A stretch of 64,000 nucleotides of DNA from an uncultured bacterium (GCA_913056395.1 CAJXMG010000003.1:1-64000), one strand, 5' to 3'; shown: positions 27,816 to 35,944, counted from the stretch's first letter. The notes: a model not told the origin generated them from the sequence alone. Translations and numbers: made by a program.

Positions 27816-28424
27816 ATGAAGCCGATTATGACACTGCTGGCCCTGATTCTGGTTCTTTCTCCGCCGCTGTTCTCGGCGGATGACCACAACCACGACGGTT
27901 GCGAGAACTGCACCTGTGGCCAGAAAAGCGAAGACATCAAATCCAGTGCTTCCGATGAACAGGGAAAGTTCAACTTCTCCCTCAAGGATCTCGATGGAAA
28001 GCTCCACGACTCCGCCAAGATGAAGGACAAGATCATCGTTCTTGAGTGGACCGAGAATGGCTGCCCCGCAGTCAAGCCGCTTTACAAGGCAAACAAGGTT
28101 CAGAAGGCCGCGGCAGCCCTCAAGGAAAAGGGTGTGCACTGGTTCTCTGTCTGCTCCACCCACTACAACACCGTGGCAGGGCTGAAGAAGTTCAAGGAAG
28201 CCAACAAGGTTGAGCACAAGATCCTTCAGGATTTCGATGGCAAGTTCGGCAAGAAGATCGGTGCCAAGCGAACCCCTCACGTGTTCGTGATCAAGAATGG
28301 CGAAATCCTTTACCAGGGTGCTTTCGACGATCGTCGCTCCGGTGAAAACTACGTCATGAAGGCCGTGGATGAGATTCTCGCAGGCAAAGAGGTCTCGACC
28401 CCGAGAACTCGGGCGTATGGCTGA
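27816..28424 (+). CDS. Secreted redoxin (AhpC/TSA, PRX-like) with TGA at the conserved C-terminal Cys position
   Basis: A 202-residue redoxin as conventionally read, with signal peptide MKPIMTLLALILVLSPPLFS, a short Cys/His-rich segment (DGCENCTCG) and a peroxiredoxin-like domain (active-site region LEWTENGCPAVKPLY, then TPHVFVIKNGEILYQGAFDD). The start has a perfect AAGGAGG. The reading stops at TGA (28422-28424) in the context R-A-Y-G-TGA-S-I-K-Y-K-K-S-TAG. From memory, members of this family end in a motif close to Y-G-C-S-[VI]-K-[YW], so the TGA stands where a conserved Cys is expected. A hairpin follows at 28439-28459. The gene may therefore encode a 210-residue selenoprotein ending at 28448. 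If not, the protein has lost its last eight residues. Confidence 0.88.
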   Translation: MKPIMTLLALILVLSPPLFSADDHNHDGCENCTCGQKSEDIKSSASDEQGKFNFSLKDLDGKLHDSAKMKDKIIVLEWTENGCPAVKPLYKANKVQKAAAALKEKGVHWFSVCSTHYNTVAGLKKFKEANKVEHKILQDFDGKFGKKIGAKRTPHVFVIKNGEILYQGAFDDRRSGENYVMKAVDEILAGKEVSTPRTRAYG

Positions 28425-28459
28425 AGCATCAAGTACAAGAAGTCGTAGTTGACGACTTC
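28425..28459 (+). promoter_or_regulatory. Candidate bacterial SECIS hairpin after in-frame TGA
   Basis: Fourteen bases after the TGA is a perfect 8-bp stem (GAAGTCGT 28439-28446, ACGACTTC 28452-28459) with a five-base loop AGTTG. The loop G at its second position lies 23 bases after the TGA. As remembered, the general bacterial SECIS model asks for an upper stem of about 4-16 bp, a small loop with a G in the first two positions, and that G some 16-37 bases from the UGA; this element meets those terms. It is separate from the terminator hairpin that follows. Function is inference. Confidence 0.5.
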
Positions 28460-28479
28460 AAAACGGTCTGAATGATCAC

Positions 28480-28521
28480 GCAGGAGCCCGGAAGGTGACC
28501 CTTCCGGGCTCCTGCTTTATT
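28480..28521 (+). terminator. Strong intrinsic terminator after the redoxin gene
   Basis: A perfect 16-bp inverted repeat (28480-28495 with 28500-28515), very GC-rich, with loop TGAC and followed by TTTATTT. It ends the DsbD-N/redoxin unit and leaves room for translation to pass the TGA and reach the TAG at 28446-28448 before the hairpin. Confidence 0.92.
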
Positions 28522-28658
28522 TGGGGTGAGATTCCGGGAACTGTTCCCTGATTTGATTCCGACCTGAAGTTCCGAGAGGGTACTCCATCACCATTGGCTA
28601 GGGTAAAACGCCAATTCCCTGTAAAATGATGATCTACCCCATTGTTCGAGGAGCCTCT

Positions 28659-30791
28659 GTGAACCCCAGGAATTTAGTGATCGTCGCCCTGATTCTGGTC
28701 GGCGTCATCTCTATCGCCTTCATCCTGTTGCCCTCCGGGTCCGATATGCCCGGAGTCGGGAGTGAATATGGCGACTCCTACGGTGGAGGTGATTTCTCCG
28801 GTGTAGGTGGCTCTTCCGGCAATGGAGAATCGGGTTCATCCGACAGCGGTTCCTCTGACACCGCAAACGGCCTTAGCGGCAGAGTCAGCGATGGATCCTA
28901 CGGGGATTCGAGCTCTGGATCAGGCTTCGATCGAAACGGGGGGCAGGGAATTGGTGATCGTCCGGGACTGAACCGCGGTCAAAATAGTGGACGGAGTGGA
29001 AGCTCCTCGAGAGGGACTTCCTCAAGTCTTAATGGTGGTAATGGCCGAAATGGCTCCAACCAAAACAGCTCCTCGCGAAATGGCAACAATCGCGGAAGAT
29101 CCTCCAGTTCTGATGAAAATCGATCAGGGGCCGATTCAGATGAGCGAGTTCGTGTTGGTGGAATGATTTGGGAAGAGTCTAAAAATTCTGCTCTCACGGA
29201 AGTCAATGGACAGTTGGAAGTGGGGATTGATAACCGGACTCTTTCAGTCGATGTCAGAAATGGGTCCTTCGCTTTTGAAACTCCTGCGAGTGCAATGATT
29301 CGCTTCTACAGTGCTGTTCTTGATGACAGACCAGCACGAGTGATTGCACCGTCGACTCCTGTTCGTGCCCAGTCTTCTGGAGCGGTCCGGGTCTTTGTTC
29401 GATACGATGCTCTTGCCACTCTCAATGTGCTTTCTGCAGAAACCGGTCAGCCCCTGACAGGCATCGAGGTTGTCAGGCTGCAGGACTTTCATCGCAGTAC
29501 ACTGGAGCACCCCGGTTGGGCCCTTCCTGCGGACTACCGTCTCGAAGAGAGTCAGTCCCCCGTATCTCTGGATGGACGGCTGGGGATGATTGGCTCTGCA
29601 GTGGTCCTCCACGTCAGGGCCGCGGGACATGAATGGAAGCGTTTGACTGTCGATCTGGTAGCCGGTGGTGAACGGGATGTATTGCTGTTTCCAGCAGCGG
29701 ATCTGAATCTGGTTCTCGATGGTGCGATCTATCGGAATGACATTAAGTTACGCATTCGCCCCCCGGAGTCTTTCGGAATGCCCTACATGGAGATGCCCAT
29801 CGAGGGAGTTTCCTCCCAAATGATCCAGGGATTGCTGAGCGGAACGTGGAACGCCTCTCTGGAATCGGGTCACTGGAATCTGAATCCCACCGTCTACGCC
29901 GAAACCCTCTTTGAAGTGCAGCTCAATGAGCAGAACGTACTTTCGATGACGGTTCCTGATGACGACGAAGATCGTTCGGAGCTGGCAGGGACTGTTTTCG
30001 TACCCAATGGCTGGTATCTCGATAATTTCAGTGTACGTATCCGGCCAACCGGTGCAGGAAGTGATCCCGTCAATGATACTTTGACCCTGCCCAGTGCAGA
30101 GATGGGAGTCGAGGAAATCGGTGGTGGACTTCTCTACACCTGGGGACCTGTCATGGTGAAGTATGGTTCCTACGGAATCCTCGTGTTGCCGGTGGGTGTC
30201 GGAGATCTCTTCGAGGTAGGTGAAGAAGGTGTCCTCAACGCTGATATCGAGCTGCCTCCCCCCGTCGATGTTCAGGTAACCACATTGATTGAAGGTACAG
30301 CTGGAGAGTTGGCAACACCGGGGTTGATTCGTTGGGCTCCGGTTCGTCCCCAGGGAGTGCCCGGGGCGGGGGCGGTGCCTATTCCCTCAATCGAGGACGG
30401 CCTCTTCGAGTTTCAGGCGCCGGTGGGTGACGTCATTATCTCAGTGTCAGATCAGGCATACGTACCGAGACACAAACAGGTCACCGTGACCTTCGACGGT
30501 GAAAACCAATTTGAAATCGAACTGACACCCGCTATGGGAATGTCACTGCTTCTCGACAACAACGGAACCTCGATTCCTTGGGACATCAGTTGGCACCCAC
30601 TGGTTGAGCCACGTGAAAAGATTTTGACACGGGGAAGAACAGGCAGTGGCTATCGGATACTGGTCAAGGAACAGGGCGAGTACATCGTTGATCTTCCAGA
30701 GATGGATGGGTTCTTTCCTGTGGATCCCTTCCCGGTGATGTGTGTCCCCGGGGAAGTTCTGGAAGTGGTGATTCCCCTCGAGGCCGAGTAG
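28659..30791 (+). CDS. Membrane-anchored Ser/Gly/Asn-rich protein with repeated beta-sandwich domains
   Basis: A protein of about 710 residues that I do not recognise. A single membrane segment (LVIVALILVGVISIAFILL) is at the N-terminus. About 130 residues of low-complexity Ser/Gly/Asn/Arg sequence follow, then an extracytoplasmic part made of short beta domains that resemble carboxypeptidase regulatory-like or transthyretin-like repeats (ATLNVLSAETGQPLTGIEVVRL, VFVPNGWYLDNFSVRIRP, VGDVIISVSDQAYVP). I place the start at the GTG at 28659, since GAGGAG precedes it by five bases; an ATG at 28626 is unsupported. The linker would let the domain reach across the cell envelope. The role is unknown. 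Confidence 0.72.
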   Translation: MNPRNLVIVALILVGVISIAFILLPSGSDMPGVGSEYGDSYGGGDFSGVGGSSGNGESGSSDSGSSDTANGLSGRVSDGSYGDSSSGSGFDRNGGQGIGDRPGLNRGQNSGRSGSSSRGTSSSLNGGNGRNGSNQNSSSRNGNNRGRSSSSDENRSGADSDERVRVGGMIWEESKNSALTEVNGQLEVGIDNRTLSVDVRNGSFAFETPASAMIRFYSAVLDDRPARVIAPSTPVRAQSSGAVRVFVRYDALATLNVLSAETGQPLTGIEVVRLQDFHRSTLEHPGWALPADYRLEESQSPVSLDGRLGMIGSAVVLHVRAAGHEWKRLTVDLVAGGERDVLLFPAADLNLVLDGAIYRNDIKLRIRPPESFGMPYMEMPIEGVSSQMIQGLLSGTWNASLESGHWNLNPTVYAETLFEVQLNEQNVLSMTVPDDDEDRSELAGTVFVPNGWYLDNFSVRIRPTGAGSDPVNDTLTLPSAEMGVEEIGGGLLYTWGPVMVKYGSYGILVLPVGVGDLFEVGEEGVLNADIELPPPVDVQVTTLIEGTAGELATPGLIRWAPVRPQGVPGAGAVPIPSIEDGLFEFQAPVGDVIISVSDQAYVPRHKQVTVTFDGENQFEIELTPAMGMSLLLDNNGTSIPWDISWHPLVEPREKILTRGRTGSGYRILVKEQGEYIVDLPEMDGFFPVDPFPVMCVPGEVLEVVIPLEAE

Positions 30792-30808
30792 CGACCTCAA
30801 GGGGAATC
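30770..30808 (+). terminator. Hairpin spanning the stop codon, possible terminator
   Basis: A 14-bp inverted repeat with one mismatch (30770-30783 with 30795-30808) surrounds the TAG stop of the Ser/Gly/Asn-rich protein. Few T residues follow, so it may act as a weak terminator or a stabilising 3' structure between two convergent genes. Confidence 0.45.
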
Positions 30809-30828
30809 TGTTCCGCTCAAGCAAGAAT

Positions 30829-31056
30829 TCAGGAGTGAGAACCGTCGCAGAAGGGTGCGCCGCCTGTATTCTTGCAGGCACACAGGGCGACCTTCTTTGT
30901 TTCAGTCACCTCAAAGACGACTGGCGCCATGTCGCTGCCCGAGTGGCTGCCATCACAAAAGGGATGCTTGGAAGAATGTCCACAGGAGCACCAGGCGTAT
31001 TTGCCCGGTTCCAGTTCGATGACATCGGGTGCATTGTTGACTGATTTTTTTTCCAT
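30829..31056 (-). CDS. Tandem CDGSH iron-sulfur protein (CISD3-like)
   Basis: A 75-residue protein with two CDGSH iron-sulfur motifs: WCSCGHSSKHPFCDGSH and LCACKNTGGAPFCDGSH. Each is C-x-C-x(n)-C-x3-H and should bind a redox-active [2Fe-2S] cluster. The two-motif arrangement is that of the Miner2/CISD3 type. There is no signal or membrane segment, so it acts in the cytoplasm. The gene begins 49 bases after the transglutaminase-like lipoprotein gene stops and may share its transcript. The general role is electron or cluster transfer; the partner is not evident. Confidence 0.93.
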   Translation of the reverse strand: MEKKSVNNAPDVIELEPGKYAWCSCGHSSKHPFCDGSHSGSDMAPVVFEVTETKKVALCACKNTGGAPFCDGSHS

Positions 31057-31105
31057 ATCTAAACCCCTCTATTCGTTCAGGCTTCCGGCCAATGGTCGAC
31101 AGAGA

Positions 31106-32101
31106 TTAAAGTTCCTGCCAATAGCAGGATTTGGTGATGCCTTCAAAGGGTTTGCCATTGATCTCTGCGTATGGATTGACGAAAAAGTTCAACGGTCCAC
31201 CTTTTTGAGCAGGGCTCAGGGTCAGGTCTCTGCCAGTACTCAAAGTGACCCGATTCGCCGTCTGCGATCCGAAGTACTTGTCTTTGTTGGCGACATCTTT
31301 ATCCGCTTCGGAAATGTCGACCGGGACCCAGCCTTTGCCTGGAACGTGGAACTCGGCCCAGCAGTGGTAGCCACCGGTTTTGAAGCGCTCTGCTTGGGGA
31401 GTGTATTTGCCCCACATGCCGATCTGAAAGCGGGATTCGATACCTGCAGCCATGCACAGTGCACTGAAGTAGGTGTGGAAGTCGGTGCAGTTTCCTTCAC
31501 CCACTTCACAGGCGTGGTAAATGTCTCCGCGGCCCCAGCCCTTACCTGCCTTGCTGTAGGCCATCTGGTTCAGGATGTGGTCGTAGAAGCGACGGGCTTT
31601 ACCGAGGATTGTCGGGCTCAGTGCAGCAAGAGCATCCGCTTCTTTTTGGATTTGGGGAGTCACAAAGCAGAGCGTTGATGGCTGAAGGTCGATGGAATCT
31701 GCAGCAGGTTTTTCACCGTTATCTTTGCTGTAATCCATGAGGTCGACGTTATTGACGAATCGCTGAACAGTCGCCTTAAAGGTCAAATTTCCTGATGGTC
31801 TCTTCAGCTTGCCGGTGATGTGAACCATCTTGTTGCCGCGGCTGTCGAAGCGATCCTCTGAAGCAGAGTTCTCCAGCAGATCATCCATTTCGACACTATT
31901 TGCACTGATAATCTGGTGATCGTCGCCTCTGGGGACTGGAACCCAAATCTCGATTTCTTCACCGACGGGGCAATCGGACAGCTCGACGACGTATTCGATT
32001 TCAAAGTTGCGCGATTCTCTGTCTGTATTGATGGCTTTCCCCATCGTTCCGCAACCGGTAAGCACACAAAGTGACAGCATCAACATGAGCAAGTTTTTCA
32101 T
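31106..32101 (-). CDS. Transglutaminase-like lipoprotein
   Basis: A lipoprotein of about 331 residues. MKNLLMLMLSLCVLTGC is a lipoprotein signal with lipobox LTGC. An N-terminal beta domain (FEIEYVVELSDCPVGEEIEIWVPVP) precedes a transglutaminase-like core with the papain-like triad: Cys in EGNCTDFHTYF, His in GYHCWAEFH and Asp in WVPVDIS. In bacteria such proteins are usually proteases or peptide-bond isomerising enzymes, not crosslinkers; the substrate is unknown. The ATG at 32101 follows GGGAGA by five bases; the open frame further upstream has no support. Confidence 0.88.
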   Translation of the reverse strand: MKNLLMLMLSLCVLTGCGTMGKAINTDRESRNFEIEYVVELSDCPVGEEIEIWVPVPRGDDHQIISANSVEMDDLLENSASEDRFDSRGNKMVHITGKLKRPSGNLTFKATVQRFVNNVDLMDYSKDNGEKPAADSIDLQPSTLCFVTPQIQKEADALAALSPTILGKARRFYDHILNQMAYSKAGKGWGRGDIYHACEVGEGNCTDFHTYFSALCMAAGIESRFQIGMWGKYTPQAERFKTGGYHCWAEFHVPGKGWVPVDISEADKDVANKDKYFGSQTANRVTLSTGRDLTLSPAQKGGPLNFFVNPYAEINGKPFEGITKSCYWQEL

Positions 32102-32302
32102 TCTTCTCCCAATCCAGCCCGAAGTCGGGCCATGAAAACTCTCCGAAGGTCTGCTTCGGAAATTCAGAAACATCTGCAGGGGGTGCAGACTCTGAATCGA
32201 CAAAAATAGACGAATCAGGAGTTCAGGAACAGGGGGGGCGTCGTGAAAACCACCTCACGCTGACGAGATTGGAGAGGTGCCCGATTTGAGGTACGGCGAA
32301 TC

Positions 32303-33124
32303 TTAATCGGAAGATGGAACAGGGGGTGGACCCGGGGGCATCGCCGACTCCATAAAAGCCTCCAGATCGAGAACCTTTTCCAGCAGTTGTTGTACGTTTT
32401 CACTGTCCCACCCAGGTCTGCCTCGAAGGTGTGAGCCGATGATCAGTGCGTCTTCAACTCTGGAAATGATTTCAGAGAAGATGCCACGGAAGATGGCGAT
32501 GAAGGGGGCCAACAAAACCCGCTGAAGGGTCGACAGGTCCATGCTTTCGATTCCGGCCTGAAAGAGCAGGTCGATGCCGTTTTTCTGTGCTCTCTTTGTC
32601 GGCATGGCGACGCAGTAGGGTGGCATCTCATCAGGACGGGATTCCGGAGCCTTCAATAGGCCTGGAAGAATCGTCGGGATCGCCTGCTGGAATTTTTCTC
32701 CCATTTCCGAATCTTTTTGAACTCCCTGTGAGGCGGAGAAATCAAAAGCCCGGTTCTCCATATCCCATTGCTCTGCTGAGTTTTTGAAGGCGGTGTCGTG
32801 AAGCTCTTGTCGATCCGGGTGTTCCATATCGATGGCGATATAGACCATCGGGGTCGGTTCCTCCCCCGTCAGCTCGACCAACAGGGATTCTGCCTGATCG
32901 ACCCGGGTAGCGATGTCCCGGGCAGCGTTCTCGGTTCGTGCGTAAACGAGGACCCCTTCAGAATCATAGAGTTGGAACTTCTCCCACACATGGGGGAGGC
33001 TTGTAGCAGACTCGGTTGAAGTCCCGGAATCACTGACCAGATCCACGGATCGGCAGCCTGAGGACCCCAGGAGTACCGTCAAAAAAAGGAGAGCGGTCAA
33101 AAAGCGGTTTGGGAAAGGGTCCAT
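32303..33124 (-). CDS. Lipoprotein of unknown function
   Basis: A 273-residue protein with signal MDPFPNRFLTALLFLTVLLGSSGC; the Cys is a likely lipidation site although the lipobox is not ideal. I do not recognise the rest. It has an alpha/beta segment with a stretch like GVLVYARTENAARDIATRVDQAE, then YIAIDMEHPDRQE, and a helical second half. A Pro-rich C-terminus ends the protein. GGAGG lies shortly before the ATG. It sits between two envelope or quality-control genes on the same strand; no operon link is close. Confidence 0.68.
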   Translation of the reverse strand: MDPFPNRFLTALLFLTVLLGSSGCRSVDLVSDSGTSTESATSLPHVWEKFQLYDSEGVLVYARTENAARDIATRVDQAESLLVELTGEEPTPMVYIAIDMEHPDRQELHDTAFKNSAEQWDMENRAFDFSASQGVQKDSEMGEKFQQAIPTILPGLLKAPESRPDEMPPYCVAMPTKRAQKNGIDLLFQAGIESMDLSTLQRVLLAPFIAIFRGIFSEIISRVEDALIIGSHLRGRPGWDSENVQQLLEKVLDLEAFMESAMPPGPPPVPSSD

Positions 33125-33191
33125 CGTTCCTCCAGGCTGACGGGCGAAGTCATTTTCCTGCAGGAGAAAGACGGGTCAACCTCGGGCTGAT

Positions 33192-33800
33192 TCAGTGAAA
33201 ATCGAGAATTTTCTCGAGTCTGTCGGAGACGGAGGTGGTCTGGAAGATGTCGTATTTGTCTTGAGGAGAGATCTTGGAGATCATGATCAACAGATCGACC
33301 AGTTGAACCGGCGAAGTGCCCTCAGGAAGTTCGATCTGTCCTTCTATCTCCTTCAATACCGACTGCAGGTTTTCCAGATCATTGTCCGGAATCATCAGAT
33401 CCGTCTCTTCGATGGGCTGGTGGTGAGCTTCCGGATAGGACTTGCCGCGATCGACCGGCTCGATGTGAACTCTTCTCTCTCCCAGCACCACGATCAGAAA
33501 ACGCCCATCTTCCAAAGCCTGATAGCGCTGGATTCTGCCGAGGCCGGCGACTGGCTGCACCGGAGCCACGTCCCCCAGTTGCTTCCGGTCCTCACCCAGA
33601 ACTGTGCCGAGGATCAACTCTCCACTGCTGTCGAGGAGGTCACGGGTCATCTCCCGGTAGCGGGGTTCGAACACGTGCAGGGGAATCACCTGACCCGGGA
33701 AAAGGATCAGGTCGGAGAGGGGGAACAAGGGGCACGTCCCCGGGTTGTTGCTCGTGGGGAATCCGAACGATTCTTCAGATTCGTCGAAGGAAAATTCCAA
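33192..33800 (-). CDS. Lon N-terminal (LON substrate-binding) domain protein
   Basis: A 202-residue stand-alone LON domain protein without ATPase or protease. Marks are PLFPLSDLILFPGQVIPLHVFEPRYREM, GTVLGEDRKQLGDVAPVQPV, GLGRIQRYQALEDGRFLIVV and the C-terminal helices. Such proteins are thought to bind unfolded or specific proteins; the exact role is not known. The start is TTG at 33800, supported by AAAGGTGA just upstream. Confidence 0.92.
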   Translation of the reverse strand: MEFSFDESEESFGFPTSNNPGTCPLFPLSDLILFPGQVIPLHVFEPRYREMTRDLLDSSGELILGTVLGEDRKQLGDVAPVQPVAGLGRIQRYQALEDGRFLIVVLGERRVHIEPVDRGKSYPEAHHQPIEETDLMIPDNDLENLQSVLKEIEGQIELPEGTSPVQLVDLLIMISKISPQDKYDIFQTTSVSDRLEKILDFH

Positions 33801-33898
33801 AGTTCACCTTTCACAACCCAAAGATAACAGTGCAAGATCCAGATATCGCTCCGCTGTCGACATCATTTGGCAATATATGATCAGTTTCCGGAGAAATC

Positions 33899-34558
33899 AT
33901 GAAACGCTTGGAAAAGGCACAGAAGATCGCCGGGATCTTGGGAGAACTGTATCCCAATCCACCGGTTCCACTCGATCACTCGAATCCTTTCACCTTGCTG
34001 GTTGCAGTCTTGCTCTCGGCCCAGACCACGGATGCTCGAGTCAATCTGGTGACCCCTGCCCTCTTCAAGGGTTCGGACACAGCAAAAAAGATGTGTCGCT
34101 TGTCAGAGAAGCAGATTCTGGAATACATTCGAACCTGCGGATTGGCCCCCAGAAAAGCCAAGGCTATCTATCAACTGTGCCGCATTCTTGTGAACGAGCA
34201 CGGTGGGGAAGTCCCTGCCGATTTTGAGAGTTTGGAAGCGCTTCCTGGGGTGGGTCACAAGACTGCCAGTGTCGTGATGGCTCAGGCGTTTGGTGTACCG
34301 GCATTTCCTGTTGATACTCACATTCATCGCCTGGCGACCCGTTGGGGTTTGACCAATGGCAAATCCGTAGAGAAGACAGAGGAAGACCTCAAGAAAGTTT
34401 TTCCTGAGGAGAAATGGAATGATCTGCACCTGCAGATCATTTTCTTTGGACGGGAATTCTGCCCCGCCCTTCGTCACGATTTGGCGACCTGCCAGATTTG
34501 TTCATGGGCGGCAACTGCCAAACGCATCCGTGAGGAAGCCCGCAAGAACGGGAAATGA
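33899..34558 (+). CDS. nth: Endonuclease III-like DNA glycosylase/AP lyase
   Basis: A 219-residue base-excision repair enzyme that removes oxidised pyrimidines and nicks the abasic site. The helix-hairpin-helix LPGVGHKTASVV holds the catalytic Lys, and FPVDTHIHRLATRWGL holds the catalytic Asp. The C-terminal iron-sulfur site is odd: cysteines are in FCPALRHDLATCQICSW with spacing C-x9-C-x2-C, and I see no fourth Cys. The usual pattern is C-x6-C-x2-C-x5-C. The cluster may be lost or use another ligand. The ATG follows GGAG. The gene ends at a shared terminator with the convergent dockerin gene. Confidence 0.92.
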   Translation: MKRLEKAQKIAGILGELYPNPPVPLDHSNPFTLLVAVLLSAQTTDARVNLVTPALFKGSDTAKKMCRLSEKQILEYIRTCGLAPRKAKAIYQLCRILVNEHGGEVPADFESLEALPGVGHKTASVVMAQAFGVPAFPVDTHIHRLATRWGLTNGKSVEKTEEDLKKVFPEEKWNDLHLQIIFFGREFCPALRHDLATCQICSWAATAKRIREEARKNGK

Positions 34559-34564
34559 ATTAAA

Positions 34565-34601
34565 AAAAGGGGCCGACTCTGACAGAGAGTCGGCCCCTTT
34601 T
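34565..34601. terminator. Bidirectional intrinsic terminator between nth and the dockerin gene
   Basis: A perfect 16-bp inverted repeat (34565-34580 with 34586-34601) with loop GACAG. A runs on the left and T runs on the right give terminator tails for both strands, so one structure can end both convergent genes. Confidence 0.93.
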
Positions 34602-34621
34602 CATTTCTGATCAAATCAGGC

Positions 34622-35944
34622 TTAGCAACCGTTGTAGCTGCTGCAGTCCTGAGGATCACCGATCTCACCACAGCTGGGGAACGGTGCCGGCGGAGCGGAG
34701 CCACCCTGGAAGATGTAGGAGATCGTCCAAATGGAATCAGCAACGTCGAAAATTCCGTCGCCGTTGGAGTCTTTCGCATCGTTGCAGGTACCCACGGGGC
34801 CGCTATTGAAGATTTCCTGAAGACCCCAGACCACGTCAGCCACATTGACGATTCCATCACCATTGATATCCGCACGGATGTAATCAAGGTTGGTTTGAGG
34901 ATTCAGCGTCAGTGTGCTGTCGGTGGTGGTAACTGCGATGCTGGAGTCATTGGAGGTCACGACATTGAAGATCTGTGGAGTGCCGATCGGCAGCCACTGC
35001 AGAGGAACCGTCAACCCGGTGTCGTCGCCCAAGAGGGCTCCGCTCACGGTCTGTCCGCTGATCTCCACCACTTCCGTGGCGGTGGGGAACTGCAGGTAGA
35101 CAGGAACCTGGAAGGAGTAAACCACACCGGTGGTCCAACCATTGGGCAGAATCTGCGATTGCGCGAAGGCCGGCTGAATGGCATTCACCGCAGTGGCGAT
35201 GTCTGCGCTCAAAGGTGTGATGTAGTTGGTATCGGTGGTGATACTCATGGAGAAACCCTGAGTGTTGGTCGGGTATGTTGCGTTTGAAGAATCTTCCTCG
35301 ATGCTCAGCGCTGCTGTGAAGTTGCCCTCACCGGTAGCCGGATCGTAATTGACGTTGCGATCTTCAGCGTAGTAGTTGAAGACGATGGGCGGAACGTCGA
35401 GAACCTCGACGGTTCCGTCAAGGGAAGACATCGGCAAGGAAGCACCATTGACCACCGCCACGCTGCTGACGGGTGGGGCACCCAGACTGCTGCAAAGACC
35501 AACAGTACCGACTTCTCCCACAGCTCCATTGACGCGGTAATAGGCGGTACCGAAGTCGTAGGTTCCGGCATCGATCACGTCACAGGAGGTGAAGCAGATG
35601 ACGCAACCGACAGTCCAGCCACCGGTTTCAGTGTTCTGCTGGAAAAAGTCAGGGGCACTGCCCTGTTTGAGTGTTTCAACGGTTGAAGACCAATCGACGA
35701 CTTCGTCAAAGTCTCCAGAGGTTCCGACTGGCTCCAGTGCGAGGACGCTCATGCTGTGACAAACGCCAAAGGAAAAGCCCTGAACCCCGGAAGGGTCAGA
35801 GTGGGAGAAACTGAAATCAACAGCGGCCTGTCCCCCCTGGACGACAGAACTGCTACTGAAGGTCATGGTAAAACCACCACCGGCCATGACCGCTGCAGGT
35901 GCAACGAGAAGGGCCAACATGATCAATGCAGCACGAAACTTCAT
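34622..35944 (-). CDS. Secreted protein with two cohesin-like modules and a dockerin-type tail
   Basis: A protein of 440 residues with signal peptide MKFRAALIMLALLVAPAAVMA. It has two modules related to those of the protein at 22143: VQGFSFGVCHSMSVL, GGWTVGCVICF and LGAPPVSSVAVVNGAS in the first, and TQGFSMSITTD with GWTTGVVYSF in the second. The C-terminus has two calcium loops (DINGDGIVNVAD, DSNGDGIFDVAD), a dockerin type I pair, and ends in a Cys-containing tail (SCGEIGDPQDCSSYNGC) like its relative. TAGGAGTG precedes the ATG at 35944. The function is unknown; an extracellular binding or structural protein is likely. Confidence 0.83.
   Translation of the reverse strand: MKFRAALIMLALLVAPAAVMAGGGFTMTFSSSSVVQGGQAAVDFSFSHSDPSGVQGFSFGVCHSMSVLALEPVGTSGDFDEVVDWSSTVETLKQGSAPDFFQQNTETGGWTVGCVICFTSCDVIDAGTYDFGTAYYRVNGAVGEVGTVGLCSSLGAPPVSSVAVVNGASLPMSSLDGTVEVLDVPPIVFNYYAEDRNVNYDPATGEGNFTAALSIEEDSSNATYPTNTQGFSMSITTDTNYITPLSADIATAVNAIQPAFAQSQILPNGWTTGVVYSFQVPVYLQFPTATEVVEISGQTVSGALLGDDTGLTVPLQWLPIGTPQIFNVVTSNDSSIAVTTTDSTLTLNPQTNLDYIRADINGDGIVNVADVVWGLQEIFNSGPVGTCNDAKDSNGDGIFDVADSIWTISYIFQGGSAPPAPFPSCGEIGDPQDCSSYNGC

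Noticed and set aside
28480-28515. The long hairpin after the redoxin as the SECIS
   Set aside because: It starts 55 bases after the TGA, has a 16-bp GC-rich stem and a T-rich tail; it is a terminator. The nearer 8-bp hairpin is the better SECIS candidate.
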